A stretch of DNA of 64,000 bases, from positions 14,836,643 through 14,900,642 of the forward strand of contig CM057140.1 in assembly GCA_029964075.1 (NCBI GenBank), given 5' to 3'. Positions 37,544-48,729 of this stretch are shown here, piece by piece. The notes beneath the pieces were generated by a model. The model was not told where the DNA came from. It saw only the letters and a list, made by a program, of their open reading frames with translations, and searched no databases. The DNA comes from Patiria pectinifera (taxonomy: Eukaryota > Echinodermata > Asteroidea > Valvatida > Asterinidae). The translations under genes were made by a program, and so were the position numbers. Position 1 is the first letter of the stretch; each line of letters starts with the position of its first letter.

Positions 37544-40070
37544 TTAAACTGTTCTCTCCAGACGGCGTCGATCCTTGTCCCGTCTCCTCTTCACTACTGC
37601 CACAATCACCAACAGGAGGAAACAAATAAGAAAGATGGTGCCAGCAGTCAGGAAAGGAGCCACGTAGTTCCCAGTCAGGTCATAGATCTTACCTGCAGTT
37701 CCCGCCAAAAAGGGAGAGAAAAGTATTGAATGTCACAACTCAAGATTTGTGGCAGACCGATCAAGTTTGCCCGATGATTACAACTAGTGAGGGCACTCGT
37801 CTTATCACCGTGAATCGACTTTTGGAAGGTTTTAAATTACATCTATGACATCTATGAATTGAATACTAAAAGGAAAGGTAAAACCTGTAGTGGTCTATGT
37901 CGGAATTTAGAAGCTATTAATGACATGCTCCCTTGATCAATACCATATTTTGAATTCGGCTAGCCAACATGCACACACAGAACGCATACAACCCGCACTT
38001 GAGCATGATACCACCTGTTATGTCTTTTTTATTGTGGTAGCTAATAAGTTTTTAAATGTTTACCTGCAATGACCGTTCCGGCTGCATTGAAGAGAAATAC
38101 AACGCCCCAAATCAAGCTCAGTGCTGCAGGTAGCTCGGACGCGCCCACCATGAGCCTCATGTTGACGATGTAAAGAGGTGCACTCATACCAATACAGGAT
38201 CCCGTCAGTATGGCGTTCACGACTAAATAGGCGTAGCTATCCGATACGGGATTGAGGAATGTGGCCAGGGTAGCACCGGCAATCGCGCCTAGCTGAAGCT
38301 GGATTGGCCCGACGTAACCTCGGTCCACGAACCAACCGTTACTTAGTCTGGTGACCACGGAAAAGACAGCGTAGACAAGCAGTAGCATGGCACTCTGGTC
38401 GTCAGACCAGCCCGCCTCTTTGGATCGAGCAGGCAGGTGAGTGATGTTGACAATGGCTGCCGTTGCGTAGCAGCAACAGGACAGAAGATTCAGCATGGCT
38501 GGCAGGTTGGTGAAGACCTTCAAGTATCCGGAGCATCTACGAGATTTGGCGGGCTGAGTTTCGGCAGATGAGTTCTCCGATTCCTCCTCACAATCCTCGT
38601 TGCCACTACTCAGCATAGGACTACTGTTCCCGGACCCCTCACCCTGTGGTTTGTCTTCCTCCACGCTGGTCATCAGTGGCCGGAAGAGGGCGCAAGCAGC
38701 AACTCCATTCATTTGAAGAGCTCCGATGACAAACATGGCGCCCCTCCATCCGTACATTGTCACCAGAACGCGTATTAAAGGAGGAAACAACATCTGCCCG
38801 ACACTGACCCCAACGACGGATATTCCACTGGCCAATGCAAAGCGTTTCTTAAAGTAATTGGAAATAACAATCGATCCGGGAGATATCATCATGATTGCAC
38901 CAACACCTGAAAGAATAAAAATGGGTGTTATATATAAGCCTTTTTCTTGAACGAACGAAAGAGGGCGCTCTAACGACTCAATCTTGGGGGTTTAAACAGA
39001 CGTGGTTAATGACGTATGTCTACACATTGCAACAGTTGAACAAATTACTTAAGTGGTCGATTTACTAAGTAAAGGTTACCAAATTGGGTATCGTCTGACT
39101 ATGAATGCCAAATCACCATAGGCTTACCAGACAAAGCCGTGCAGACGTACAGTTGCCGAATATCAGTGGTACGCGAGCCGATAATAGTAGCAAGCCCGTT
39201 CACGGCCGCCCCCGTCATGGCAATCCATCGTATGCCTACGAACGACGACAGGATACCAACGAAAAAACCTGCCGAAAGAATTGGTTAGAATTGGTTTGCA
39301 AGGTTAGTACATGTTTGCATATTATTATGAGATGGATTTTGTTTGATGTATGCATATTGTTCCAACACACAACTGTGTTTAATATTGCGTTACATAGCCG
39401 TCTGGCTATGCACTTATGAAAATAATGTGTATCGTTTTCCTTGAAACTGAAGTGGTGCTCATTACGAAAGAATGACTGTGTTATTGCCCAAATTAAGCCA
39501 TAATAGCTAATGCATCATGAGCTAAAACAATAGAATGGTGTGCATCATGCAGGCTCATGTTAATATCGAGCTCTTTCCATGATCTTGAAAAACAGGCCAC
39601 AAGCCTTTTCAACATACCTCTAAAAATTGTATCAAAATAATATTGTCGATAAAATGGTACCATTTGATATACATAATGTACATGTAAAAACCTCTCGAAA
39701 AGCAACATTGACAATATTAACATCTTCAGCCGTGTTTCATCTTGCCCTCACTTCCAAGAATATATGTAAATGTGCGATAGGCCTACATGTGATTTCCAAT
39801 TATTATTATTATTTTGCTTTTGGGATTTATAACAAATTTCATTAAAAAGAACTTACTCAGCGGACTAGCAACTAGCAAGGGTAAGCTAAGTAGCCAACTA
39901 GTGGCTGTGGCGTCCGTTTGGAAGTAGTCTTTCCACTCAATGTAGAATACACCCAGCGCCGTCAGGTAGCCATTGCTAAGCACGAAGCTAACATGTACGC
40001 CGATGAGAACAACCCACGCCCAGCCACGATCGATGGGTAGGGCTGCGGCTGTGGCTTTGGTAGATGACAT
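37544..40070 (-). CDS. SLC16: SLC16/monocarboxylate-transporter-like protein, copy B
   Basis: Exons 40070-39857, 39268-39128, 38906-38064 and 37692-37544 encode 448 aa. Exons 2 and 3 are the same lengths as in copy A (141 and 843 nt) and all phases match, showing tandem duplication. The helix 1 signature is DRGWAWVV, again with Arg in the second position. The helix 5 signature is YFKKRFALASGISVVG. The central loop is more acidic than in copy A (NEDCEEESENSSAETQ). THLPARSKEAGW and FLNPVSDS are conserved between copies, and the tail is basic (KRRRDKDRRRLERTV). The N-terminus is eight residues longer than in copy A. The exon 4 acceptor is followed at once by GTAAGAT, a potential donor. Confidence 0.93.
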
Positions 40071-42339
40071 TCTGTATTAATTTATGTGGTTCTGCTCGGT
40101 AAACTGCATGTGGTGTATTTTAGTTCAGCTTGTCAACTGTGAAAGAGAAACGGAATTGCATTAACTAAACAAGCCTATACGGCTGGTCCGTGAGACCACA
40201 ACAAGCGTAGTTTACAATGGTTATCCACTCGAAGGCTGTTCATGTCTTTTAATCACATACAACCGAATCCCGTACTAAGAAGCGTATATGACCATCCGCG
40301 TTCCTCATAACGCCACCAACATATGGTAAAAAGACATATGTGGGAATTGTTTTGTAGCTTTGTTGAAAATGTTGTATTTTCAAGTATCAAACAATATTTT
40401 GGTGACCTGTAATAACTCTTCTTCATTTTTGCAGTGTTGGACCTTCCATAGTTTTGCAGGCCGTGGTTGCCAAAAATGCAGTTTGCCAACCAAGCGCAGA
40501 AAGGTCTTTATGCACTCTGCATAGCCATGCATAGACCATGGAGACAGCCGACCAGTATAGACTTTAGTCACGAGTCGGCCATATTTAATTGAAAGCGAGG
40601 TAAACTCTTATTTTTTTTTTGAAACTTGCGAGTAGAAATGAACCAAATGAAAGAAAAATTCCTTACAAATTAATACCACTCTGCTCTGATGAATAATATA
40701 AAATCTTTGATTAAACATACTCTGTTGGTTTAAGCCACATAAAAAGTGAGGCTTGGCATGCACTTGAATCATAAAATAGTCTGGTACCATTCCATTCAAT
40801 TCACGGCCACGAACCAATACTGCATACTGCAATCTGGAGCTACTTATAGCTCCAGATTTTATTTTACAGCTCCATGGTTCATTTATATTGCTGTAAAGCG
40901 CCTTGAGCGTCAATTTTGACAGATTTGGTGCTAGCAAGAATTTGTTATTCTTATTATTATTATTTTTCAAAAAGGCTCCAGTCCATGATGCCATCGACGA
41001 GGATATTTGTCTATTTTCCTGCATAGCTGCATTGACTTGAGCACAGGGTCGGACTGTTTCTTTCCATTTAGTCCTTGAATCAATAAATTATTTTTTTTTA
41101 ATACAAAGGCTTTGATACAGACTTAAGTTAACGGTTCCTGTTGGTAGCAAATCTCATTTCAATCATTATCATCATAGAGGGCCCAACTATTGCAGTATTG
41201 CTGGTATTACATGTACTTATACATGTTCATGTGTACAGCAAGAGAGCAAGGACATGGGCAAATGCTGCACTTTTCTTGTACAATGCCTTTCCACAGGCCG
41301 GCGACATTGAAAACCAAGTCCGAAAACACGAAAACAAGTCACTTACCTTCGTGTTGAGCCTGATGAAAATATGGTTTTATTTGATCCTGATGAATCACTG
41401 AAGAACATCCATGTAGTATAACAACCCAGATAATGAACAACACAAGGCAGAATTAAAGACGATAAATGGTCTCTACTTTGATGAGTTTATGACTGTTAAC
41501 TGCAATTATGTCCATACTTCAATAGTTGATTCAATCATAGCTCCATGGTTCAATACATCGTACTGTGAAGACAAGTACCACATGCAAGTCATCACGTATT
41601 CATACGTACAGTGTACAACATGCAATGTGTGCCCTTATGTTACGTTACTGCTGGTGATCGTGACTGCGCAATTTCACTCATACGTTGGCACGTGTGCTCA
41701 TACTAGGTGTACACGTGAGACACCATGATATTGTGTTTGCAGAGCTAGTCTTGGCTCAAGCAGCCAGCAATTGTGTCCGAGATGCCAATTATAGGCATCA
41801 GTTTGCTTTGCACTATTCTACTTCTAGCACATTCTGAAACTTTATTGAAAGCAAATTGGGATATAATACATGCGATTTCTGCGCTTCTTGTAGTTTAAAG
41901 CTATAGTCCATCATTTGCAGCCATCCGAAAAAGTAACTGGCGTATTATTGTTGAAAAAACATACTTGGTTGAAAGATAGTAAGTGGACTAAACTGCATAT
42001 TATACTTGCTTGCATGTAGGCCTAATAGTTTCGATTCACGTTCAACTTTTCTGAGCTGGTGCTCGTAATATTGGTGTTTTTTTTCCTCCATTGAGCATGA
42101 GTTGAGCACAACCTCGTGCCCCGTGGGTACGATCTTGCAGCGCCATGTTGTTTCCCATCATGCCTTGCGCGATCGTAACCCCTGGAATTGTGTAATTTAA
42201 ATGTGCCAAAATACGGCACATTATAATACAGTGTTTAAACGTCGTGTGGTATAAATTGTGGACTGAGAAAAAAATCTGTCTATCGGGCTCCTCTCATTTT
42301 TTTTTAAAAGATGAACTGAAGCTATACCGAATATTACAA
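40071..42339. other. Intergenic region upstream of SLC16 copy B
   Basis: No exon is supported. It should include the SLC16 copy B promoter. It also holds a 10-bp inverted repeat (TCTGGAGCTA, 40833-40842 and 40847-40856) and a LINE-like tail. Confidence 0.45.
40857..40967 (+). mobile_element. Probable 3' tail of a non-LTR element (TTATTATT end)
   Basis: GCTGTAAAGCGCCTTGAGCG followed about 40 bp later by a TTATTATTATT run resembles the 3' ends of L2/CR1-like elements and their SINE partners. It is too short to classify. Confidence 0.35.
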
Positions 42340-43440
42340 GTGGCGATTTAACAGACTTGGTACAATAACAGTGAAAGGTCGCCCATTCACAACCGAAAGA
42401 TACTTATTTTCCTCGATGTCATGGACACTGGCCGTGAGACCTGAGGCGACTACTAAGCTTAACTGACCCCGTTACCTCTGATATTTTTAAAATAATGTTT
42501 CAGTCTGAAGTTGATGCCAATTTGAACAAAGGGGGCGTTTATAGCCTGTCACAACAACCGTCAACATCTGAATCACGTGAGCGTAGCGATCCAATCAGAC
42601 CATCATAAATCGGTACCCGCTGCTATGTACATCTGATTCGAGCTAGCCAACCGATCCCGTTAGCTCGGTGGTCGAGTGGTAAGACATCTGCACTAGAAAG
42701 CAGGAGGTCGTGTGATTTTTTCCAGCTTTCACTCGGGAGGTTACACACTGAGTATACAGTGTTTAAACGTCGGTAAAGGGCAAAACCTAATTTGATTGAT
42801 ATCACCTCGACGCAAAATTCCATCTTATAACAATACATCATAAATTGGCTGGGTAAATGCTCATAATGTTTTCATAAGGCGTACCGTCGGAGCTCTAGGC
42901 CTATGTACATACATGTAGAATACAGGTTCAAAATTTAATATCGAAGGTATATGGACTTTAATTTTTCTCCTCACATCAAATTTGGATGAGCGAATCTTTT
43001 GTGTGAATTCAGTGAATCGAATGATTCCTTCAAGATCAAAGTTTTATGAGAAACTGTCAGTCAGTCGGTCGATGGATGATGAACAACGCTTAGTGATTTT
43101 CTTCTGGTCTGAGCGGCCGCTGACAGACGTTCAACCAAGCAATTTAGTTATTTAGCAATTTAGTTATAAATAATGAACGGCTCTCAATTGTGCTTCAGAC
43201 AGTTGAGCGGTAGGAACTGATGGCGGTAGCTAGGACACTGGACTGCTATTTTCTGTCACATTCACTGATATTTCTCGATATTAAAAGTTTCTGGAATGAA
43301 ATTTCAAAACGCGAGGGGATCTAAATCCCGCTTAGATCTTTTTTTTAAAAATTCCTGTTAAAAAGAAGAAGGAAAAGCTGTTGAAATAATTATGAGACTG
43401 AAAATAAAATTTTGAGTGAGTAGACAGGTTGGATTTGTTT
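42340..43440 (+). pseudogene. Decayed duplicate of the 5' region of the PAN/F5-8C gene
   Basis: Blocks here match 43900-44390 in order: CGATTTAACAGACT, ACTGACCCCGTTACCT, ATAATGAACAACG-like, CAGACAGTTGA, TTTCAAAACGCG and an ATG at 43392 followed by AGACTGAAAATA. In the intact gene the same place reads ATG AGT CTG AAA ATG. Here the frame hits TGA at 43413, and a small deletion shifts the rest. A tRNA-like SINE (42655-42800) splits this copy. It is a dead duplicate of promoter, 5' UTR and signal-peptide start. Confidence 0.6.
42655..42800 (+). mobile_element. SINE with tRNA-Ser/Leu-like head
   Basis: GGTGGTCGAGTGGTAAGACA is a good A box, followed by CTGCACTAGAAAGCAG (an anticodon-arm-like stem with AGA in the loop). 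The 3' part, TTCACTCGGGAGGT through AACCTAATTTGAT, recurs at 14349-14418. No T-arm follows the anticodon-like arm, which rules out an intact tRNA. Confidence 0.6.
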
Positions 43441-43599
43441 CTGGATTTCCGCTGAATAATTTCACGGGGTGTTTAGTACCAGTATACGATCTTTAATCCA
43501 AGTAAACTATTTTGATAATAATTCGGTAGGTATTTTGGGGATAAATGCAAATGATCCGATATGCCTTAATTTTCTTTTCTTTTTTAATGAACTGAAGAT

Positions 43600-43883
43600 C
43601 ATGGGCGTCGCGGGGAGGGGGGCAAGTGGGCAACCCCCCTGGAAAAGCCGAAAAAAGGGGAAAAGGAGGGAGGAAAAAGGAAGGGAAAAAAAGGAAGACG
43701 AGGGGCGAAGTCATATTGCAGTTAATGTAATGCACATTAACAACTAGGGCGTCTTCAGGGGTGTCATTGGGGGTGCACCCTCGAATAATTGATAAATTGA
43801 GAATATGCTAGAGAAAACACGAGGATTTTGGGAAATAATGTTCCCCCCCCCCACCACTAGAAAATATCCTGGCGACACCCATG
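43600..43883. mobile_element. MITE, CATGGGCGTCGC family, with 8-bp target duplication
   Basis: The left end CATGGGCGTCGC matches the right end GCGACACCCATG in 11 of 12 positions. The identical octamer CTGAAGAT flanks both sides (43592-43599 and 43884-43891). An 8-bp duplication is typical of hAT elements. A second complete copy lies at 54536-54760 and a broken one at 34120-34225. Confidence 0.82.
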
Positions 43884-44328
43884 CTGAAGATACCGGAAAA
43901 GTCTTGACTGACGATTTAACAGACTCGGCCATCAAGGCCACAATGTCATCGTATTTTCCCCGCGGATCGTCGCAGCCTTTGAGGTGAATTTAACTGACCC
44001 CGTTACCTTGGAGATTTCTGTAATATGAAAGTTTAATAACAAAAGGTCCATGAATAATGAACAACGTAGGTAATAGATTTGCGCGGCTGTCGATAACGTT
44101 CTACCCAGCAACTCAGTTAATAAAGCACGGCTCTCTCCATCTCCTCAGACAGTTGAACAGTATTAAAAATCTGACAACTGGCTTCTGTCATATCCACTGA
44201 TATTTTTCGACATTAAAAATAAATCTGGAGTAAAGTTTCAAAACGCGCGGGGACTTCACTCCCTTTCAATTCTTTCTCCATGCTGATACTTTCTGTTTAA
44301 ATGAAAGGGAAAAGTTTTCGAAAGAATT

Positions 44329-47300
44329 ATGAGTCTGAAAATGAACATATTGAGTGAGTGTATGGTTTGGATCTTTGTTGGGATCTGCTTGTCGGCATGG
44401 ATGGCGGAGTCGACGCAGTTCGTTTACCGTGAGCGCACGTTTATCGCAACGGAGCAGCGGGCGTTGCTGCATCATACCATCGGGGAGTTTGCGAGCAAAT
44501 CCCCCGTCCGATGTTCTGTCTCCTGTCTCAAGCACGCGGCGTGCCGCTCTTTCAATTTCGGCCGAGTCAGCCGGGTGTGTCAGCTTTCCGACGCAGGCAG
44601 GAATGATTTTCCCGGAGATTTTCAGCTGAGTGGGGATTTCACACACTTCGAAGCGGAGGATTTGAATGGATTGGGCGTTCAGACTACAGCCCAATATTCG
44701 GTAGGTCAAAATCAAAGTTTTTTCACTTAATTTAAATTATATATATATTGTTTAAATTACTAGCCTTTCTTCAAGTTCTCACTGTTAAAAAATCCCGTTT
44801 TGTTTTAAAATGTCCCAAATTTAATGACATAACATTTGCTTTAAATAAGTTTAAAACAATATAAAAAAAACCACCATTTTTAGAAGTCTGAAGAATTTAA
44901 AGACAAATTTTCAAATATTTCACAAATTCTCACATTTTTTAAACGCTGAAATTGTTTAAAATTCCAGAATAAAATTACGAAGAATTGGAGCCCAATACTT
45001 TTTTTCGCAAAAAGTTAATAGCCATGCCGAGGCCACTCATTAACACAAACATCTGCAGTTATTGTATGAATTACCGGAAAGACAGCAATAAATCAACGAA
45101 TTCATTAAAGAAATATTGACCGGCTAGCCTTGCAAAAGCAAAATTTACTAACAAGCGATTAAAAGCCATGTTTATTTTTGTAAAATTAATCAAAACCTCA
45201 AGGACTTCATATACCTTTATCAAGTTAAATTACCAAGGTTCGTTAACTACATTTATTGCTATGAGACGGCAACAAGAGAAAGGGCCTTTCAGTAAAACAA
45301 CCTATAAAAATATTGATCGATGACGTATAATCGATGCCAACCGTCTCAGTTGGTGCAGAATTCACTGAAAAGCGACAAAATTATATTCTGCGTCTGTGAG
45401 CAAATGATCGACCGAACGCAGTATGTGTAACCATGGTAACACATCATTGTGAATGCTTATGATGTCGAAACCACAAATATTAGAAAGGACGTTACTGTTT
45501 GATTTTTATATTTGTCACAGGCTAGTGCACAGACAACAGAGGCGGATGTTACAACTCTGATCACTGGTGGTGAGTTTTCAAGTAGAAAACATATATGTTA
45601 AATTTGTCTCGAAATCTTGGGAATCTTTTTTTATACATGTATTCCGTTTCGAGGCACAAATTTGATGGAATTTGTGTCGAAACAATTAGGTTTTTAAAGG
45701 TATTCTTGTTTATAAAGTTTCGGTTAAAGAGTTCTAAAGAAAGTTGTAAACTTTAATTTTTTGCGCAAAAGTTCACGGTAAGCAAAAGTAAACCATGCAA
45801 ACTAATAATAACTAAAATGGCCTTTTAAAAACTTTTGTTCAATATAAAATTCCTTGACCATGAGGACGGATTTTCATCCAAGTTTTTGTTTCTTGGTTTG
45901 TGTTCAGATTGTAACTCTGAGAACGATGGTCCTATGGGCATGGCAAGTGGTCTGATACCCGACAGCAAGATCAGTGCCTCGTCTATCAATACTGGATTCT
46001 CCATTCACTGGGCTCGAATCAATGACAAAGGTATTTTTTTTAAAGTATATTTATCTGTTGTAAATATTACCGTTTTCTTGCAGCGTTCTGTGTTTTGATG
46101 AGTTGAAGGTTTTGCCCTAAGCTCTAACTTCAAGAAAAAAAATATTCATGAATTTGTACATTTGGTAAAAGGCTTACTGAAACTTTAATCAGTGAAAAAA
46201 AAACCAAGAAAAAAACAAGAACATGCCAAGCCTATATTTAAACTGAATTCAAGGACAATGATTCATGGATTTTTACATAGTATAAAAGAAAGCTCCTCTC
46301 TAGAACAGTTTAAGTCTAATTTGAAGACACATCTTTTTGTTAAATAACTTTTTTTCATTATGTTATTTATTTTTAGTTCTGTCTTTCTGTATTTGGGTAT
46401 TTAAATTTCTGGTTTCCTTTCTTTAACTTTTCACTTCCTTTGCTTTGAGATTGACTTTGTAAATTTGCTAAATAATAAAACATTATTATTATTATTACAT
46501 TATTTTGGTGAAAGGCCTACTAAGATCTTGATCTGTTAAAAAAATAAAAATAGTAATATGTCAAGCCTACTAACTCTATTTAAAGTCAGTTCAAGGAAAA
46601 TTGATTCATGAATGTTTACATTTGGTGAAAGGCTTACTAAGTAAATAAATACTAAAACAAAAAACTAAGAATAGCCTATGCCAACCCTAAACTCTTTACT
46701 GATTGAATTCCATAGGATGTTCATCGTGATATCCTTGGTATTTTGCAAGTCAAGTATGAGGTCTCAATTATCCTTTTGAATATTATCATGCCAGGCTGAC
46801 TTAAATTTAATGTTTGCCACAATGAAAAAAAAAACTTGGAGGTAGCGTGGGGCTATGTACATGTATGTAACTCACACATGTACATGTGTTTTAATTATAG
46901 TATATACAAATAATTAAAACACTTTTGCGATGGTTATTACTTATTAAATTAACTTACCTTCACCTGAGTTTAAGTTTTGGTTTCGGAGATGTATGAAAGT
47001 AGCATAATTAGGAAATTGTTTCGATAACTTACCGAGCACAGACGTGTGGACGGTTCGTGGTATCCGTGGGGAAAAGATAGGTTTGCTTTCTATAAAACTC
47101 CATGATGAAGTCGACTCAAACCAGGGCACCGCGTATACGTACGTGGCCTGAAACCTATCTCCAAAAGTTCCTCATGTTTTGGTCCTTTATAGTCCATATC
47201 CCTCCTTCTTCTACTCCAACTTTCAAGGTACAATATAGTAATTTCCGGCAATTCAAAGTTTTTGTTAGAACTAGTTGAACTTGTGAACTCAAGACTTTCA

Positions 47301-48264
47301 GTTTCATAGCGGTTTTACTCAAACTTGCCAACAAAGTACAAGTCCCGCATAACAATGAAGCACGCCCTCCAGCGACAGCTGATCGTTAGTTAAAAGCGGA
47401 CTAGACTAGTTTCCAGTCCGTTAAATTTTCCGAAGGGGTCGGATCGATAAATATCAATCGTTCCAAAAAGACTTTCATATCATGCATTACCCTGTTGGGC
47501 TGAAGTCACTTTTTGGTGGGCTGGTCGTTTACCAAAAAGGACCATAAAAATGACTTGATGTCTGTATTTCTTTAATATTTATATAAAGGTTGGTGCGCCC
47601 TCAACCATGACGCGAACCAATGGCTGCAAGTTGATTTTGGCGGGAAGGTGTACGTGACGGGAGTACAGTGCGGAGCATACTATAATGGTAACGCGTACAT
47701 TGACGAGTATAAAGTTCTGTATGGTGATGATGGCGTTGTCTGGACTACGGTGCAAAATGAAGCTGGTACAGCAGATGCAGTGGTAAGTTTTGTGCTGATT
47801 CTAGGACCAGTCTAGTGTCCTTTTGCACCTATATGACTTACTGACTGACTGACTGACTGACTCCCCGGATGGCTCTTGTGAGCCGATCAGTGTTATCGTA
47901 TAGGATTACCATTAACGCCAATGAATGGGCTATAAAATCAGATCAGCTGTGTACACAGCTTCACGAAAAGACTTTCAATAATAAATACATGGGTACCGGG
48001 ATATAACTAGGCCTGAAAAAAAAAAACATGTGTTGTTTTCAACACACGTCAAGCAGCATGGTTATTTTACTACTGGACAAATTATTTAAAAAATGAGTGG
48101 CTTTTCTTGACTTTCTGTTTCAGTTTGATGGACCGCCTAACCGTGACACCGTGGTGACCTCAATGTTCCCGGCTGCCGTTTATGCGAGGTACATTCGCCT
48201 GCAACCTACAGCCTGGCCAGTGTTCGTCTGCATGCGATTTGAACTGCTCGGTTGCCGATACTAA
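44329..48264 (+). CDS. Secreted PAN/apple plus F5/8C (discoidin) protein
   Basis: Exons 44329-44700, 45521-45569, 45908-46030, 47589-47782 and 48124-48264 join to 879 nt, 292 aa plus TAA. A signal peptide covers roughly residues 1-27 (MNILSE..WIFVGICLSAW). A PAN/apple-like module follows, with cysteines at 62, 66, 72 and 84 (SVSCLKHAACRSFNFGR). The F5/8C domain spans about 142-290, opening with PMGMASGLIPDSKISASS and containing WLQVDFGGK, YIDEYKVLYGDDG, YARYIRLQP and the closing GCRY; its terminal cysteines (142 and about 290) should pair. Such proteins bind carbohydrates or membranes outside the cell. AATAAA lies at 48722-48727. A dead copy of its 5' region lies upstream, and a LINE fragment sits in intron 3. 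Confidence 0.9.
46143..46690. repeat. About 118-bp tandem repeat split by a LINE insertion
   Basis: Three units carry TCATG(A/G)AT..TACAT..TTGGT(A/G)AAAGGC(T/C)TACT and (C/T)CAAGCCTA blocks at about 46147, 46263 and 46604. The second is cut by the LINE fragment at 46279-46494. Without that insert the spacing is about 116-119 bp. Confidence 0.7.
46279..46494 (+). mobile_element. 5'-truncated non-LTR retrotransposon (LINE) fragment
   Basis: A short open stretch ends SSSLEQFKSNLKTHLFVK and stop, which is the typical C-terminus of CR1/L2-type reverse transcriptase proteins. About 120 bp of 3' UTR and an ATTATTATT tail follow. TTACAT occurs on both sides (46273-46278 and 46495-46500) as a target duplication, and the neighbouring repeat units show the empty site. 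It is a dead fragment within intron 3 of the PAN/F5-8C gene. Confidence 0.75.
47836..47862. repeat. GACT microsatellite
   Basis: GACT repeats about six times immediately downstream of exon 4 of the PAN/F5-8C gene. It is a simple repeat. Confidence 0.75.
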
Positions 48265-48721
48265 AGTGCGCCCTCCATCGGCAGAAGTGAAGTTGGCCAT
48301 TTTCCCACTTAATGACCTTTGATTGCTTTATTCCCATAAATGTAGATTTTAAATCATATTTTAAAACGTTATTAGATTAAAGATACAAGTGCCTTATGTG
48401 GATATCGGTGATCGCTTTACAGACGTAGTAAGGATGAGTTCGAACGGTCAGATCGCGTTAGGGTACCGCGCTACCCGTGATTCGTGGCGGGTCATCTCGC
48501 TGCGATCATCGGCGCCTATAGTGCCTCGACGCGGTGGGAGGCAGAATTCACTCCGAACTACTCTCAAAATGCTCTCCTACGATTGAGATAATTCACTTTA
48601 GAATGCTATGTGAAAAAAACTTTCATAAGTTCAATTTGAATGTTGTGAGTATCAAGTGGTAGCTAGACTATAAAGTTTAAATTTACAAGGTAAATTATGT
48701 GTTTTGTTATATTCTGCACAA

Positions 48722-48727
48722 AATAAA
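48722..48727 (+). terminator. Candidate polyadenylation signal of the PAN/F5-8C gene
   Basis: AATAAA lies 458 nt after the stop codon and is the first canonical signal downstream on this strand. Confidence 0.4.
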
Positions 48728-48729
48728 GT

